61,598 nucleotides of DNA from a virus. The stretch is taken from positions 5,583 to 67,180 of IMG/VR virus record IMGVR_UViG_3300008110_004532. One strand, 5' to 3'. The position numbers and the translations under genes are program-made. Positions 18,650 through 26,697 of this stretch are shown here, piece after piece (position 1 is the first letter of the stretch; each line of letters begins with the position of its first letter). The notes beneath the pieces are model-generated. The model was not told the origin of the DNA, did no database searches, and worked only from the letters and a program-made list of their open reading frames with translations.

Positions 18650-19270
18650 TTATGGCCGCTTGTCGATAACTTTATCAGCAAGTCCATAGGCTACAGCTTC
18701 TTCTGCGCTTAAAAATGTGTCAAACTTCATAGTTTCAAACAGTTCTTCGTACTTTTTACCTGCTGTGTTGTGCTTAACATACAGTTGAGTCAGTCGTTCG
18801 TTCAATCGTTTGCTTTCGCCCATGGCACGAACAGCGTCTTCGAACTGTAATTCTTGCACATGAACTGACCCACGGGTTCCTGGAGTACCTGAGCTAACAC
18901 GGTGAATCATAGTTCGACTTTCGGGCAATACAAAACGCTTACCCGGAGCACCTGCTTGTGCTAAAAATGAACCCATACTACAGGCTTGTCCAAGAACAAT
19001 GGTGCTAACAGCAGGCTTAATAAACTGCATGGTATCGTAGATAGCCAACCCAGCAGTCACTGACCCACCGGGACTGTTGATAAAGAACTGAACATCTTCA
19101 GTACCTTGACTTTCAAGAAACAACAGTTGAGCAACAATGATACTAGATGTATGCTCGTTAACATCAGTGTCCAGCATAACAATGCGATCTTTCAGCAAGC
19201 GGCTGTAGATGTCGTAAGCACGTTCACCTCGGGCTTCTGTTTCGATAACGGTTGGAATAAGATTAGGCAT
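18650..19270 (-). CDS. clpP: ClpP-type serine protease subunit
   Basis: 206 residues. FINSPGGSVTAGLAIYDTMQ is the ClpP handle and oxyanion region. The nucleophile is Ser98 in GQACSMGS, the base is His123 in RTMIHRVSSG, and Asp184 in FDTFLS completes the triad. Compared with E. coli ClpP there are about 12 extra residues between His and Asp. ClpP forms a tetradecameric barrel that needs an AAA+ partner; no ClpX or ClpA is in the window, so it may use the host unfoldase or process phage proteins alone. The ribosome site is AAAGGATC. Confidence 0.92.
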   Translation of the reverse strand: MPNLIPTVIETEARGERAYDIYSRLLKDRIVMLDTDVNEHTSSIIVAQLLFLESQGTEDVQFFINSPGGSVTAGLAIYDTMQFIKPAVSTIVLGQACSMGSFLAQAGAPGKRFVLPESRTMIHRVSSGTPGTRGSVHVQELQFEDAVRAMGESKRLNERLTQLYVKHNTAGKKYEELFETMKFDTFLSAEEAVAYGLADKVIDKRP

Positions 19271-19299
19271 TGTGATCCTTTAAAATTTTAAGTATATGT

Positions 19300-19746
19300 T
19301 CATTGATACTTGTCGTCAAGCTCAACATTAGTCAAACCTGCAACAGTTTGAAACTTCTCCCATGCTGCCTTGGCCGCTGGGTTCTTCTCCAGTTCGATAC
19401 TGGGCAACACTGCTTCAAGCCAAATTTCAGGACGACGAGCAGGCCGAGCACCAAACTTACGAGGCTGATGCAGTTTGCCAGTTTCCCAAAGTTCGATAGT
19501 CACTGAACGAAAAAGATCTTCATCTTCATCTCCGTAATCTGACCACTCTGGATTACTACCACCAAAGAATCCACGCATTAAATTAGCGTCAGATCCTCCA
19601 GCATAACCTTGCCAAATTGCCTGCCATTGATCGTTATTATTTGGATCAAAATCTGTGCGAGTAATAATAACCAGCACATCGTCAATCATTACTTTACCGT
19701 CAACAATGTCTTTAACACAACGGCTATAACTTAGTCCAATTTTCAT
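19300..19746 (-). CDS. Unknown protein (148 aa)
   Basis: Mixed alpha/beta, acidic, with a Gly/Asp-rich segment (YAGGSDANLMRGFFGGSNPE) near residues 49-68 and a proline/arginine loop near 100-108. No motif is recognised. ATGA-type overlap with the gene upstream places it in the ClpP operon. Confidence 0.65.
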   Translation of the reverse strand: MKIGLSYSRCVKDIVDGKVMIDDVLVIITRTDFDPNNNDQWQAIWQGYAGGSDANLMRGFFGGSNPEWSDYGDEDEDLFRSVTIELWETGKLHQPRKFGARPARRPEIWLEAVLPSIELEKNPAAKAAWEKFQTVAGLTNVELDDKYQ

Positions 19747-19973
19747 CTTCTACCTTGTTTAACGTTTCTAACTAAAGGACCTTCTGTAGTAAAACTCAGT
19801 CCTGCACTCTTGCCTTCGTACACTACACCATTCCATTTCATATCGAGTTTAATGGTACGATTAATACTGACTGCACAATGATCATGTTCTCGGAAACTTA
19901 ACATTTCTCCGACCATTCTACGTCCGTTGTCTTCGCACATGATTTCGCAAGTATTTTCAACGACCTGCCTCAT
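19743..19973 (-). CDS. Small unknown protein (76 aa)
   Basis: A beta-rich small protein with MCEDNGRRMVGEMLSF near its start. Four-base overlaps at both ends show coupling with its neighbours. Function unknown. Confidence 0.6.
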   Translation of the reverse strand: MRQVVENTCEIMCEDNGRRMVGEMLSFREHDHCAVSINRTIKLDMKWNGVVYEGKSAGLSFTTEGPLVRNVKQGRR

Positions 19974-20260
19974 GATAACTCAAACCTTACTTCTTTAATA
20001 CTATCCCATCGAAAACTTTTCCAAGCTTTGGATTCTAGGTCATACACTGGCATAACCTCTTCGTTAACTTTCTTTTCTTTCTTGGGCTCTGTACTTTCTA
20101 CAATTTCAACAGCAGGAACAAGTTCTGGATTGGTTGTACAATTCATTACTCGTTCCGTACCATCTTTTTTTGTAAAGACCACAGTAGTAGGACCGTAAGC
20201 CAAATGACTTTTCAGCCAACGCTTAAAGATTTTAACATCTTTCTCACTTAGATTCTGCAT
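19970..20260 (-). CDS. Small unknown protein (96 aa)
   Basis: It begins MQNLSEKDVKIFKRWLKSHL, which looks like a small helical DNA- or protein-binding start, followed by a beta hairpin and a Lys/Glu linker. The start overlaps the end of the 47-residue coiled-coil ORF by 17 bases. Function unknown. Confidence 0.6.
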   Translation of the reverse strand: MQNLSEKDVKIFKRWLKSHLAYGPTTVVFTKKDGTERVMNCTTNPELVPAVEIVESTEPKKEKKVNEEVMPVYDLESKAWKSFRWDSIKEVRFELS

Positions 20261-20387
20261 CGTGTGCCTCTAATTTTTGTTTAAGTTCTGCATTCTCTGC
20301 TTCTAATGTTTCGATATGACTTGCTAGTTGCATCATCATTTCGTACATATTTTTAGCAGTTGTTTTTGTAATGTCAGCAATATTCAT
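20244..20387 (-). CDS. 47-residue coiled-coil peptide
   Basis: ATG at 20387, directly after the phosphoesterase stop, and TGA at 20244. The peptide begins MNIADITKTTAKNMYEMMMQ and continues with heptads (ASHIETLEAENAELKQKLEA), a clear leucine-zipper pattern. Its place between two coupled genes fills an otherwise empty gap. It may dimerise or act as an adaptor; the partner is unknown. Confidence 0.65.
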   Translation of the reverse strand: MNIADITKTTAKNMYEMMMQLASHIETLEAENAELKQKLEAHDAESK

Positions 20388-21242
20388 TTATACCTCGATA
20401 ATTTTAGTAATGTCCCAGCCACTTTGCTCACTGTAGCCATCGGACTCGTATCCCCTCGGGTTGCAGACAATACGAGTTTCACCTATGACATAGTCAAAAG
20501 GATGATGTGTATGACCATGTGTCCACAGTTTGATCTGCGGATGATCTAGAATGAACTCACTAAGATCGCTACTGTAAGCACCGTTCATTAGATATTGATC
20601 CTTGTAGTTTTCATGTGTGCTGAGCTTACTGGGCGAATGATGTCCAACTACAACAAACTTTTCGTCATGCTTTTCAGCAACAATAGTCTTGATGTATTGT
20701 AACATCTTTATGTGTCGAACTACAGTGTCTTCTGGACGAACTTTACGATAGTCGGCATTTTCTACTCGAATGATACGGAAATCGTTCATCATGTCGCGCA
20801 CCGCCTGCAGAGTCAAACTGTCTTGACGATTCATGTCAGTCCACAGTGTACCACCGATAAACGTAATGTCATCGATCTTCTTGCTTTCACATTCTAAGAA
20901 ATAGACATTGTCAAACTTAGCACACTCGTTACGCAACACTTCTAGTGTCTGAAACCATTTGCCGTTATAGAACTCATGATTACCTGCAACGTAGATAACG
21001 TGAGGAAACTGAAAGCTACAACGCTTTAGAAAGTCGCGAAACCGCTGAACTCGAATTTGCTTTTTACCTAATTCGGCAAATGCACCTTGACTGTAGGGAT
21101 TAAAATCCGCAGCCGGGTGACTGTGCAAATCGTCAGCAATCATAATGTCGCCTCCAAGTATCAGAACATCTGCACCTTCGTCATTTTTAATATTGATATC
21201 GGAAAACTCTAAATGGAGGTCCGATACTAGTTTAATCTTCAT
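20388..21242 (-). CDS. Calcineurin-like metallophosphoesterase
   Basis: 284 residues from ATG 21242. The frame extends upstream, but that part is shadow of the previous gene. The five metal-site blocks are in order: SDLHLEF, GGDIM, AGNHEFYNG, VGHHS and THGHTHHP. These bind two metals and hydrolyse phosphomono- or diesters. The family includes phage phosphatases, nucleases and Ap4A-type hydrolases. The substrate is not evident. The start overlaps the upstream gene by 11 bases. Confidence 0.88.
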   Translation of the reverse strand: MKIKLVSDLHLEFSDINIKNDEGADVLILGGDIMIADDLHSHPAADFNPYSQGAFAELGKKQIRVQRFRDFLKRCSFQFPHVIYVAGNHEFYNGKWFQTLEVLRNECAKFDNVYFLECESKKIDDITFIGGTLWTDMNRQDSLTLQAVRDMMNDFRIIRVENADYRKVRPEDTVVRHIKMLQYIKTIVAEKHDEKFVVVGHHSPSKLSTHENYKDQYLMNGAYSSDLSEFILDHPQIKLWTHGHTHHPFDYVIGETRIVCNPRGYESDGYSEQSGWDITKIIEV

Positions 21243-21663
21243 TTGGAAATCTCTCTGCATAACGTGCATCTGCTTCTGCTCGATGCACTGGACATAATGT
21301 TTTAATCCAACCTTTACCCCCAGCTGTGCCAGGAGCTCCACATTCTTCACAACTGCGTTCAGCCCATGCTTCTGCCATACGCACCATACCGCTAATTTGG
21401 TCATCACCTCCGGTGTAATAGAAACGTAGTCCACCGAACTTTTCTTTAATCTGTTCTACAACTACCTGTTCAACTACAGGACGAGTTTCTCGATTCTTGT
21501 TCCACCAATCAATATGACTTTGGATGTTAGCGCATAGGCTTTCAATAATAGGCCACCAGCCTGCTCCTATTGCAAATCCGCCATAGGGAGTTGCAAACAT
21601 TTTGGGATACTTCTCTTCCATACGTTTGGCAAACTCATCATATTGTTGTTCAGTATATCTCAT
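21232..21663 (-). CDS. Unknown protein with Cys/His zinc cluster
   Basis: 143 residues. An N-terminal helical part ends in FGGLRFYYTGGDDQISGM. The C-terminal CEECGAPG ... LCPVH segment (residues 109-128) forms a CxxC...CxxH pattern like a zinc knuckle. It resembles short phage zinc proteins of unknown role. It is coupled by overlap with the genes on both sides. Confidence 0.65.
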   Translation of the reverse strand: MRYTEQQYDEFAKRMEEKYPKMFATPYGGFAIGAGWWPIIESLCANIQSHIDWWNKNRETRPVVEQVVVEQIKEKFGGLRFYYTGGDDQISGMVRMAEAWAERSCEECGAPGTAGGKGWIKTLCPVHRAEADARYAERFPNED

Positions 21664-22394
21664 TGTGCAATCTTTACATAATTAAGTCGAGTTTCAATTT
21701 TCTTACACAACCAATTCTCAGCATGTTGTTTTACTTTGGCTTTGATTACCACAGCCGGGCCTACTCGGGGCTCTTTATTACTCATCCAGCTGACAATCTT
21801 ATTGTCTATTATAGCAAGAATATTCCAAGCATCAAAGTTTTTTGAACGATTGACTTGCAGGACCTCGCAGTCCTTGTCGAGCAACATGTCTCCAATTTCT
21901 GCTAACCCTGCATTATCTGCAACACGAAACATTTTTTCAAGTTTGTTTTTGCTCACATCTCGAGCATACACACTGGGCAAACATGCAATAAACCCAATCT
22001 TGTTAGAAGGCATGTGCTCAGTCATTAGCAAACTAAAAACTTCAGTTTGGAACTCGTTATCTCCTTTGACAGCAGAAAACATTAACCGTTTGTAATAGTT
22101 GCGGATCTCGTCGCTCAATTCGGCATCTTGAGTTTCTAAAGCCAATGACATAGGTCGAAATTCTTGTTCAGCTTTATCGTACTTGTCAATACCTAAGGCA
22201 TGTCGAATTAGTGTTTTGTTGTCGTGCTTGACAAAGAGAAACTTGCCTTGGTTGTCGTGGACATACTCGGCAGTTTTTATGTATGCTTTGTTAGTACGTT
22301 GAGCGGCACAGGCCAACTCAAGGACTTTTTGGACGGGGAATTCTGCGCTCACTTCTAGAAACTTTCCAGTAGGATTATCGTTGCTGATGATCAT
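21660..22394 (-). CDS. Unknown protein (244 aa)
   Basis: An alpha/beta protein without recognised motifs, with charged helices in the middle (EIRNYYKRLMFSAVKGDNE). The start codon sits four bases after the end of the HExxH gene. There is no obvious ribosome site, so coupled re-initiation is likely. Function unknown. Confidence 0.65.
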   Translation of the reverse strand: MIISNDNPTGKFLEVSAEFPVQKVLELACAAQRTNKAYIKTAEYVHDNQGKFLFVKHDNKTLIRHALGIDKYDKAEQEFRPMSLALETQDAELSDEIRNYYKRLMFSAVKGDNEFQTEVFSLLMTEHMPSNKIGFIACLPSVYARDVSKNKLEKMFRVADNAGLAEIGDMLLDKDCEVLQVNRSKNFDAWNILAIIDNKIVSWMSNKEPRVGPAVVIKAKVKQHAENWLCKKIETRLNYVKIAQ

Positions 22395-22397
22395 ATT

Positions 22398-23057
22398 TTA
22401 CACGAAAATGTGTCTGCTGTCAAGTGTTTCCAAATGTTTATAAACCTTTTTGGCTAGCTTTTTAAGTAGCGCATTGTCTTTGAAGTAGGCAATGTAACAG
22501 TTTAAGTTAGGACTTACTAACATATCTCCCCGTTTCATTTTACCCAAAATAGTCATTTTAACCATATTTCGTTTGGCTCGAGACGCAGGCATGGCTCGCA
22601 ACAGTTCGATAGCAATGCTTAGTGCATAAGCATCTAACTCGTCTGGATCAGCTAGATACTTGCTAAATGGCTCGTGTGCATGTTCACTGTAGCTTTCAAA
22701 ATACCTTTGACTACTCTGAGTTTGGTGACGCATTTCATGTACTACCGCATCAAAGATTTGAATTAAAAAATCTGTAATTTGATTATGTTGAAACTTGTTG
22801 TCACCTAAAAAGTTGTGATGCACTACAACTTCTATTGCTGTTTCATTATTAAAATCATCTTCAGGATCATAATATGCCATAACATAAAAATGATCGTGAT
22901 CTAATGTCTTGTCCTTCTTAGTTTTAATGGCAAGATCTATGTCGTTGTTTTTAAATTCTTTTTTAGTAGCAAATACTAACTTGCGAAAGCTAGTTGACGG
23001 ATGACTCTTTCGAACGTTTTGACATACATTATTAACACGTTCGATAATTGAGTTCAT
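22398..23057 (-). CDS. HExxH metallopeptidase-like protein B
   Basis: 219 residues. VVHEMRHQTQSSQR near residue 109 is the zinc motif. ADPDELDAYALSIAIELLRA about 35 residues later aligns with the matching segment of the gene at 17867-18592, including the acidic DPDE. An SEHAHEPF insert adds possible ligands. The C-terminus is basic. The ribosome site is AGGATG. It lies between IF-1 and an unknown gene. A zinc peptidase or a structural zinc protein are both possible. Confidence 0.65.
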   Translation of the reverse strand: MNSIIERVNNVCQNVRKSHPSTSFRKLVFATKKEFKNNDIDLAIKTKKDKTLDHDHFYVMAYYDPEDDFNNETAIEVVVHHNFLGDNKFQHNQITDFLIQIFDAVVHEMRHQTQSSQRYFESYSEHAHEPFSKYLADPDELDAYALSIAIELLRAMPASRAKRNMVKMTILGKMKRGDMLVSPNLNCYIAYFKDNALLKKLAKKVYKHLETLDSRHIFV

Positions 23058-23058
23058 G

Positions 23059-23277
23059 TTACATCCTGTAAATGATACGACCTTTAGTTAGATCGTATGG
23101 ACTCATTTCTAGTTTAACTTTATCACCCATGATAACTTTAATTTTGTGTTGCTTGAGTTTACCGCCCATGTAACACAATACTTCATGTTCCATATTGTCT
23201 ACTCTAACTCGAAATGTAGAGTTAGGTAACACCTCTTCTACTTTGCCTGTGATTTCTAATAGTTCTTCTTTAGCCAT
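23059..23277 (-). CDS. infA: Translation initiation factor IF-1
   Basis: 72 residues, the exact length of bacterial IF-1, starting [20 protein letters not shown] and ending [14 protein letters not shown], which matches the conserved OB-fold start and end of the family. The central [20 protein letters not shown] also follows the bacterial pattern. IF-1 binds the 30S A site and tunes IF-2 and IF-3 action and start selection. A phage copy could replace or compete with the host factor. Its start overlaps the end of the AbrB-like ORF by eight bases, so it is translationally coupled. Confidence 0.94.
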   Translation of the reverse strand: MAKEELLEITGKVEEVLPNSTFRVRVDNMEHEVLCYMGGKLKQHKIKVIMGDKVKLEMSPYDLTKGRIIYRM

Positions 23278-23443
23278 TTTTTGAAATTGATATTGCTCCG
23301 TCTACTACAGACACTGTTAACGTGTCTCCTTCTTTCCAGCCTGTTTGCTCCAACACTTCGGGAGGAAATTTTAGAATAACATTGTCAGGATCTCCCGGAA
23401 TGTCTTCAAAAATATCTTCAGCCTTAAATGTTAATACTGTCAT
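23270..23443 (-). CDS. 57-residue AbrB/MazE-like peptide
   Basis: ATG at 23443 overlaps the upstream stop by one base, and TAA lies within the infA start. The segment [20 protein letters not shown], then [17 protein letters not shown], has the swapped-hairpin pattern (I-x-hP-x-E-hh...h-x-GD-x-h) of AbrB/SpoVT/MazE DNA-binding domains. No toxin gene adjoins it. It might be a regulator of this operon. The call rests on pattern only. Confidence 0.65.
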   Translation of the reverse strand: MTVLTFKAEDIFEDIPGDPDNVILKFPPEVLEQTGWKEGDTLTVSVVDGAISISKNG

Positions 23444-23997
23444 TATATATCCTTAGTGTCATCGTATTTAACCACTAACCAACCTAACCGGTGTAAATCA
23501 CTTTCAATTTCCTCAGTTACTACACTTTCGGAAACATAACCAGTTCTAGCTTTCCATTGCTTGTCAGTTTCTTCACTAGTATAATCAGCAATTTGGCCGC
23601 CGATTCCACTACAGTACCAATCAATGTAGTCGCCTTCTTGTCGCATGTCTGCAATTATACCGCCAGCTGATCTCCAACTGCAACTCCATTTCTCTTCTTT
23701 TAAAATGGACCACATTTCACGTTTGATAAAATCGTTGTTGCACATTGCCGCATATAAATTCTGTGCATAAGATTCGCTAGCTCGAACTTTCTCTAGTATC
23801 CAATCAGTAGTCACTAGATCGTATTCCATATTATTTTTCATAGATTCAGGAGTTTGCCATTTTTTATCAGCATCTTCGACAATCTTTTGAAACATATCTA
23901 AGTAATCTTGATTAGGCTCTTCGCCATTTTCTTCCATGCGTTTTAGATAACCTTCCTTTTGAAAGGTGTGTCGTTCAGGGCTTTTGCTTGGTTTCAT
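23443..23997 (-). CDS. Unknown acidic protein (184 aa)
   Basis: Helical N-terminus with many Glu/Lys, then ADMRQEGDYIDWYCSGIGG near residues 122-140, which resembles a segment I have seen in small conserved phage proteins without function. It is the first gene of the long minus-strand block and diverges from the radical SAM island. I see no clear sigma-70 promoter in the 40-base gap. Confidence 0.65.
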   Translation of the reverse strand: MKPSKSPERHTFQKEGYLKRMEENGEEPNQDYLDMFQKIVEDADKKWQTPESMKNNMEYDLVTTDWILEKVRASESYAQNLYAAMCNNDFIKREMWSILKEEKWSCSWRSAGGIIADMRQEGDYIDWYCSGIGGQIADYTSEETDKQWKARTGYVSESVVTEEIESDLHRLGWLVVKYDDTKDI

Positions 23998-24023
23998 ACT
24001 TTGTTGAATTGTTTTATAAACCT

Positions 24024-24031
24024 GTTAAATA
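24024..24031 (+). promoter_or_regulatory. Late promoter octamer, 6 bases before ATG 24038
   Basis: GTTAAATA, then TAATCA, then ATG. No Shine-Dalgarno site. This is the first late-type promoter of the island. Confidence 0.5.
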
Positions 24032-24037
24032 TAATCA

Positions 24038-25024
24038 ATGAACTTTACAGAAATACCATTTGAAAAAATTGTGCGTTTTGGACAACGAACAATGTTGACT
24101 CGCCCGTTGTTTTCCACAAGCTGGATACTAGGACGTTTTTGCAATTACAAATGTAGTTATTGTTGGCCTTATGCACGTAGCGATCAACTTGATTATCAAA
24201 GTTTAGACGTATATAAGTGTACAGTAGATCAAATAAAAAGTCAAGCTCGTTTGAACGGATTTACCGAATTTCATTGGAGTTTCAGTGGAGGAGAACCTAC
24301 TGCTTACAAAGGGCTATTAGAACTAACCAAATATTTAGATGATGGTGTGCAGACTCCTTATCAAAGTGTACACATGACTACCAATCTATCACCTGGATTA
24401 GAATGGTGGAAACGTTGGTCTAATGCTACTTCTATGTTAGCTAGACGCAGTATTACAGCAAGCCATCACGCAGAGTTTGCTAAAGAACAAGAGTTTGGTG
24501 ATAAGATTTTACATCTAACAGACGAAAATGTTTTTGTCACTATCAATCAAGTAATGGTACCTGAGTTATTTTTTCAACTGTACGAAAAACTAGAACGCTT
24601 TCATCGAAGAGGAATAAACGTAACGTTGAAGCCGCAAAGCGATCCTACAGCTAGTCGTATAGTTGATGGGTACACTGACGAAATGACGCAGTTGATGCGT
24701 ACAGGTTTCCCGCAACAGTCACAAGGTGAAGATATATATCAAATATCACTGTTTGATAAAAGTAATGAAGAATACCTATTTGATCAAGCTGAGAGATTCA
24801 ACGCATTTGGATTTAATAAGTTTAAGGACTGGTCTTGCAATAGCGGATATCAAAGTGTTATTATAAGAAGTAACGAAGTTAAAAGAAGTTATAGTTGTCA
24901 TGACGGAGCATTAGGAACGTTAACAGAAGGGTTTAATCTTTTTAAATCTCCTAAGGTTTGTATAACTCCTACTTGTGTAAGTTCTGCAGACAGTAAAATA
25001 CCAAAAATAAAAAATGAATATTGA
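24038..25024 (+). CDS. Radical SAM protein 1
   Basis: 328 residues. The 4Fe-4S site is C35-x3-C39-x2-C42 (CNYKCSYC). FSGGEPT near residue 92 is the SAM-binding GGE motif, and NLSPG and related turns follow in barrel order. Late Cys residues (WSCNSGYQ, SYSCHD, CITPTC) suggest an auxiliary cluster. Radical SAM enzymes cleave SAM to a 5'-deoxyadenosyl radical; the substrate here is unknown. It heads a three-gene operon with a methyltransferase and a second radical SAM gene. Confidence 0.9.
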   Translation: MNFTEIPFEKIVRFGQRTMLTRPLFSTSWILGRFCNYKCSYCWPYARSDQLDYQSLDVYKCTVDQIKSQARLNGFTEFHWSFSGGEPTAYKGLLELTKYLDDGVQTPYQSVHMTTNLSPGLEWWKRWSNATSMLARRSITASHHAEFAKEQEFGDKILHLTDENVFVTINQVMVPELFFQLYEKLERFHRRGINVTLKPQSDPTASRIVDGYTDEMTQLMRTGFPQQSQGEDIYQISLFDKSNEEYLFDQAERFNAFGFNKFKDWSCNSGYQSVIIRSNEVKRSYSCHDGALGTLTEGFNLFKSPKVCITPTCVSSADSKIPKIKNEY

Positions 25025-25613
25025 CACAGAACATTTACATCATTGGATGCAGGCTATTAGGCAAAGTCCTGATCCTATGCGTACAATGGACGCCTTTTGG
25101 AGTGGACAGCTTCGCAGCAAAGAATGGCTTATAGATTGTTTAGATGAGCATGTACACCACAGTTCTAGTATAGACATTCACGGAGGATGGGTAGGTGTAC
25201 TGGCTAGTATGATTTTTCAAAGCAACATACCTGTTACTACTATTAGAAGTATAGACATTGATTCGTCGTGTGAATCTATTGCCAACATGATGAACAGACA
25301 AGAATATTTGAATAATAAATTTAGAGCTGTAACTGCTAACATGTGTGAGATTCGTAGCGACGCTGATATTTCTATTAACACTAGTTTTGAACACATATCT
25401 CAAGACGATTATGATTTATGGTTAAGCGGATTGAAGCACAACAGTTTAATAGTACTGCAAACAAATAATTACAAAATACCTGAGCATATTAGAATTTCTA
25501 AAAATTTAGAAGAATTTAAAGAACAAGCAGGTTTAGAAAAAGTTTTATATTCTGGAGAATTAGAGTTACCTTTATATAAAAGATTTATGATTATAGGATA
25601 TAAGAATGTTTAA
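25014..25613 (+). CDS. Class I SAM methyltransferase-like protein
   Basis: 199 residues. DIHGGWVGVLASMIF near residues 54-68 is the nucleotide-binding loop (Gly-rich motif I) and SIDIDSSC near 79-86 supplies the acidic motif II. Strand order afterwards fits a Rossmann methyltransferase. Motif I is GGWVG and not the classic GxGxG. It overlaps both flanking radical SAM genes, so the three are probably co-translated and act on the same substrate. Confidence 0.65.
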   Translation: MNIDTEHLHHWMQAIRQSPDPMRTMDAFWSGQLRSKEWLIDCLDEHVHHSSSIDIHGGWVGVLASMIFQSNIPVTTIRSIDIDSSCESIANMMNRQEYLNNKFRAVTANMCEIRSDADISINTSFEHISQDDYDLWLSGLKHNSLIVLQTNNYKIPEHIRISKNLEEFKEQAGLEKVLYSGELELPLYKRFMIIGYKNV

Positions 25614-26697
25614 ATTTTCAGAACTACACGCAGTTCATTTAGAAATTACTAATAATTGTCAAGCAAAATGTCCTATGTGTTCTAGGAACTACAGGGGAGG
25701 ATTAGAAAATCCGTACATCAAAGTTAATGAATGGTCACTTGAAGATTTTTCTACAATCTTCAATCAAGAAGTATTAGATCAATTAAAGAGTATTTTCTTT
25801 TGCGGAAATTTTGGAGATCCTATTATCAACAACGACCTAGCAGAAATGTGTGGGTACGCTACTAACGGAAATCCAAATTTACAAATAAGAATACATACTA
25901 ACGGCGGAGCACGATCTAAAGAATGGTGGAGGTCATTGCCCGCAAAACTTCCTAGAAATCATTTTGTTATATTTGGGATTGATGGACTAGAAGATACTCA
26001 TCACATTTACAGAGTTGGTACTAAGTATCAACAGGTTATCGATAATGCCAAAGCATTTATAGATGCCGGAGGGATTGCAGAATGGGTCTTTATTAAATTC
26101 AAACATAACGAACACCAAGTAGAAGAAGCAAGGAAAAGAGCTAAAGAATTAGGATTCAAACTATTTACAGTTAAAAACAGTACTAGATTTTTAGAAGAAA
26201 AATTTAAAGTCCTTGATAAAAATGGAAACACTGATTATTACTTAGAACCTCCTACAAACAATCAAGTGACTTTAATTTCACCTGATATGATTAAAAATTA
26301 TAAGGTATGGGTTGATGATTCTAACATTGAATGTTACGTTCAACAAAATAGAGAAATATACATAGACGCATACAAAAATTTATTTCCCTGCTGTTTCCTT
26401 GCATCTACTCCTTATAATTATACAGAAGAAAATGACTTTACGTTCCCTGTAAGACAAGAAGTAAAAAAACAGTATTCTAAATTAGTAGAATCGCTAGGCG
26501 GAATAGAAAATCTAAGTGCCACAAAGGTAGGTGTAAAAAATATACTAGAATCTAATTCTTGGCAAACTGTTTGGGATTATTACTGGAATGAATATAAACT
26601 AATTGTTTGTGCTAGAACTTGCGGAGTTAGTGCAAGCAAACCAATTTCAAAACCTAAAGATCAGTTCGTAGAAAGATCTAACCTTAAGGAAGAATGA
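25606..26697 (+). CDS. Radical SAM protein 2 with SPASM-like tail
   Basis: 363 residues. The cluster site is C18-x3-C22-x2-C25 (CQAKCPMC) right at the N-terminus. FCGNFGDP takes the place of the usual GGEP, as in SPASM-type maturases that read G(N/E)xGEP. The tail has CYVQQNREIYIDAYKNLFPC, then C and CARTC, a SPASM/Twitch arrangement for auxiliary clusters. SPASM enzymes often modify peptides or proteins. It converges with the gene at 26684-27853, overlapping by 14 bases. Confidence 0.9.
   Translation: MFKFSELHAVHLEITNNCQAKCPMCSRNYRGGLENPYIKVNEWSLEDFSTIFNQEVLDQLKSIFFCGNFGDPIINNDLAEMCGYATNGNPNLQIRIHTNGGARSKEWWRSLPAKLPRNHFVIFGIDGLEDTHHIYRVGTKYQQVIDNAKAFIDAGGIAEWVFIKFKHNEHQVEEARKRAKELGFKLFTVKNSTRFLEEKFKVLDKNGNTDYYLEPPTNNQVTLISPDMIKNYKVWVDDSNIECYVQQNREIYIDAYKNLFPCCFLASTPYNYTEENDFTFPVRQEVKKQYSKLVESLGGIENLSATKVGVKNILESNSWQTVWDYYWNEYKLIVCARTCGVSASKPISKPKDQFVERSNLKEE

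Noticed and set aside
22375-22420. Sigma-70-like TTGACA-N17-TAAAAT on minus before the gene at 22394
   Set aside because: The -10 directly abuts the ATG, so RNA would start inside the gene. The -35 is coding sequence of the gene upstream. A chance match is more likely.
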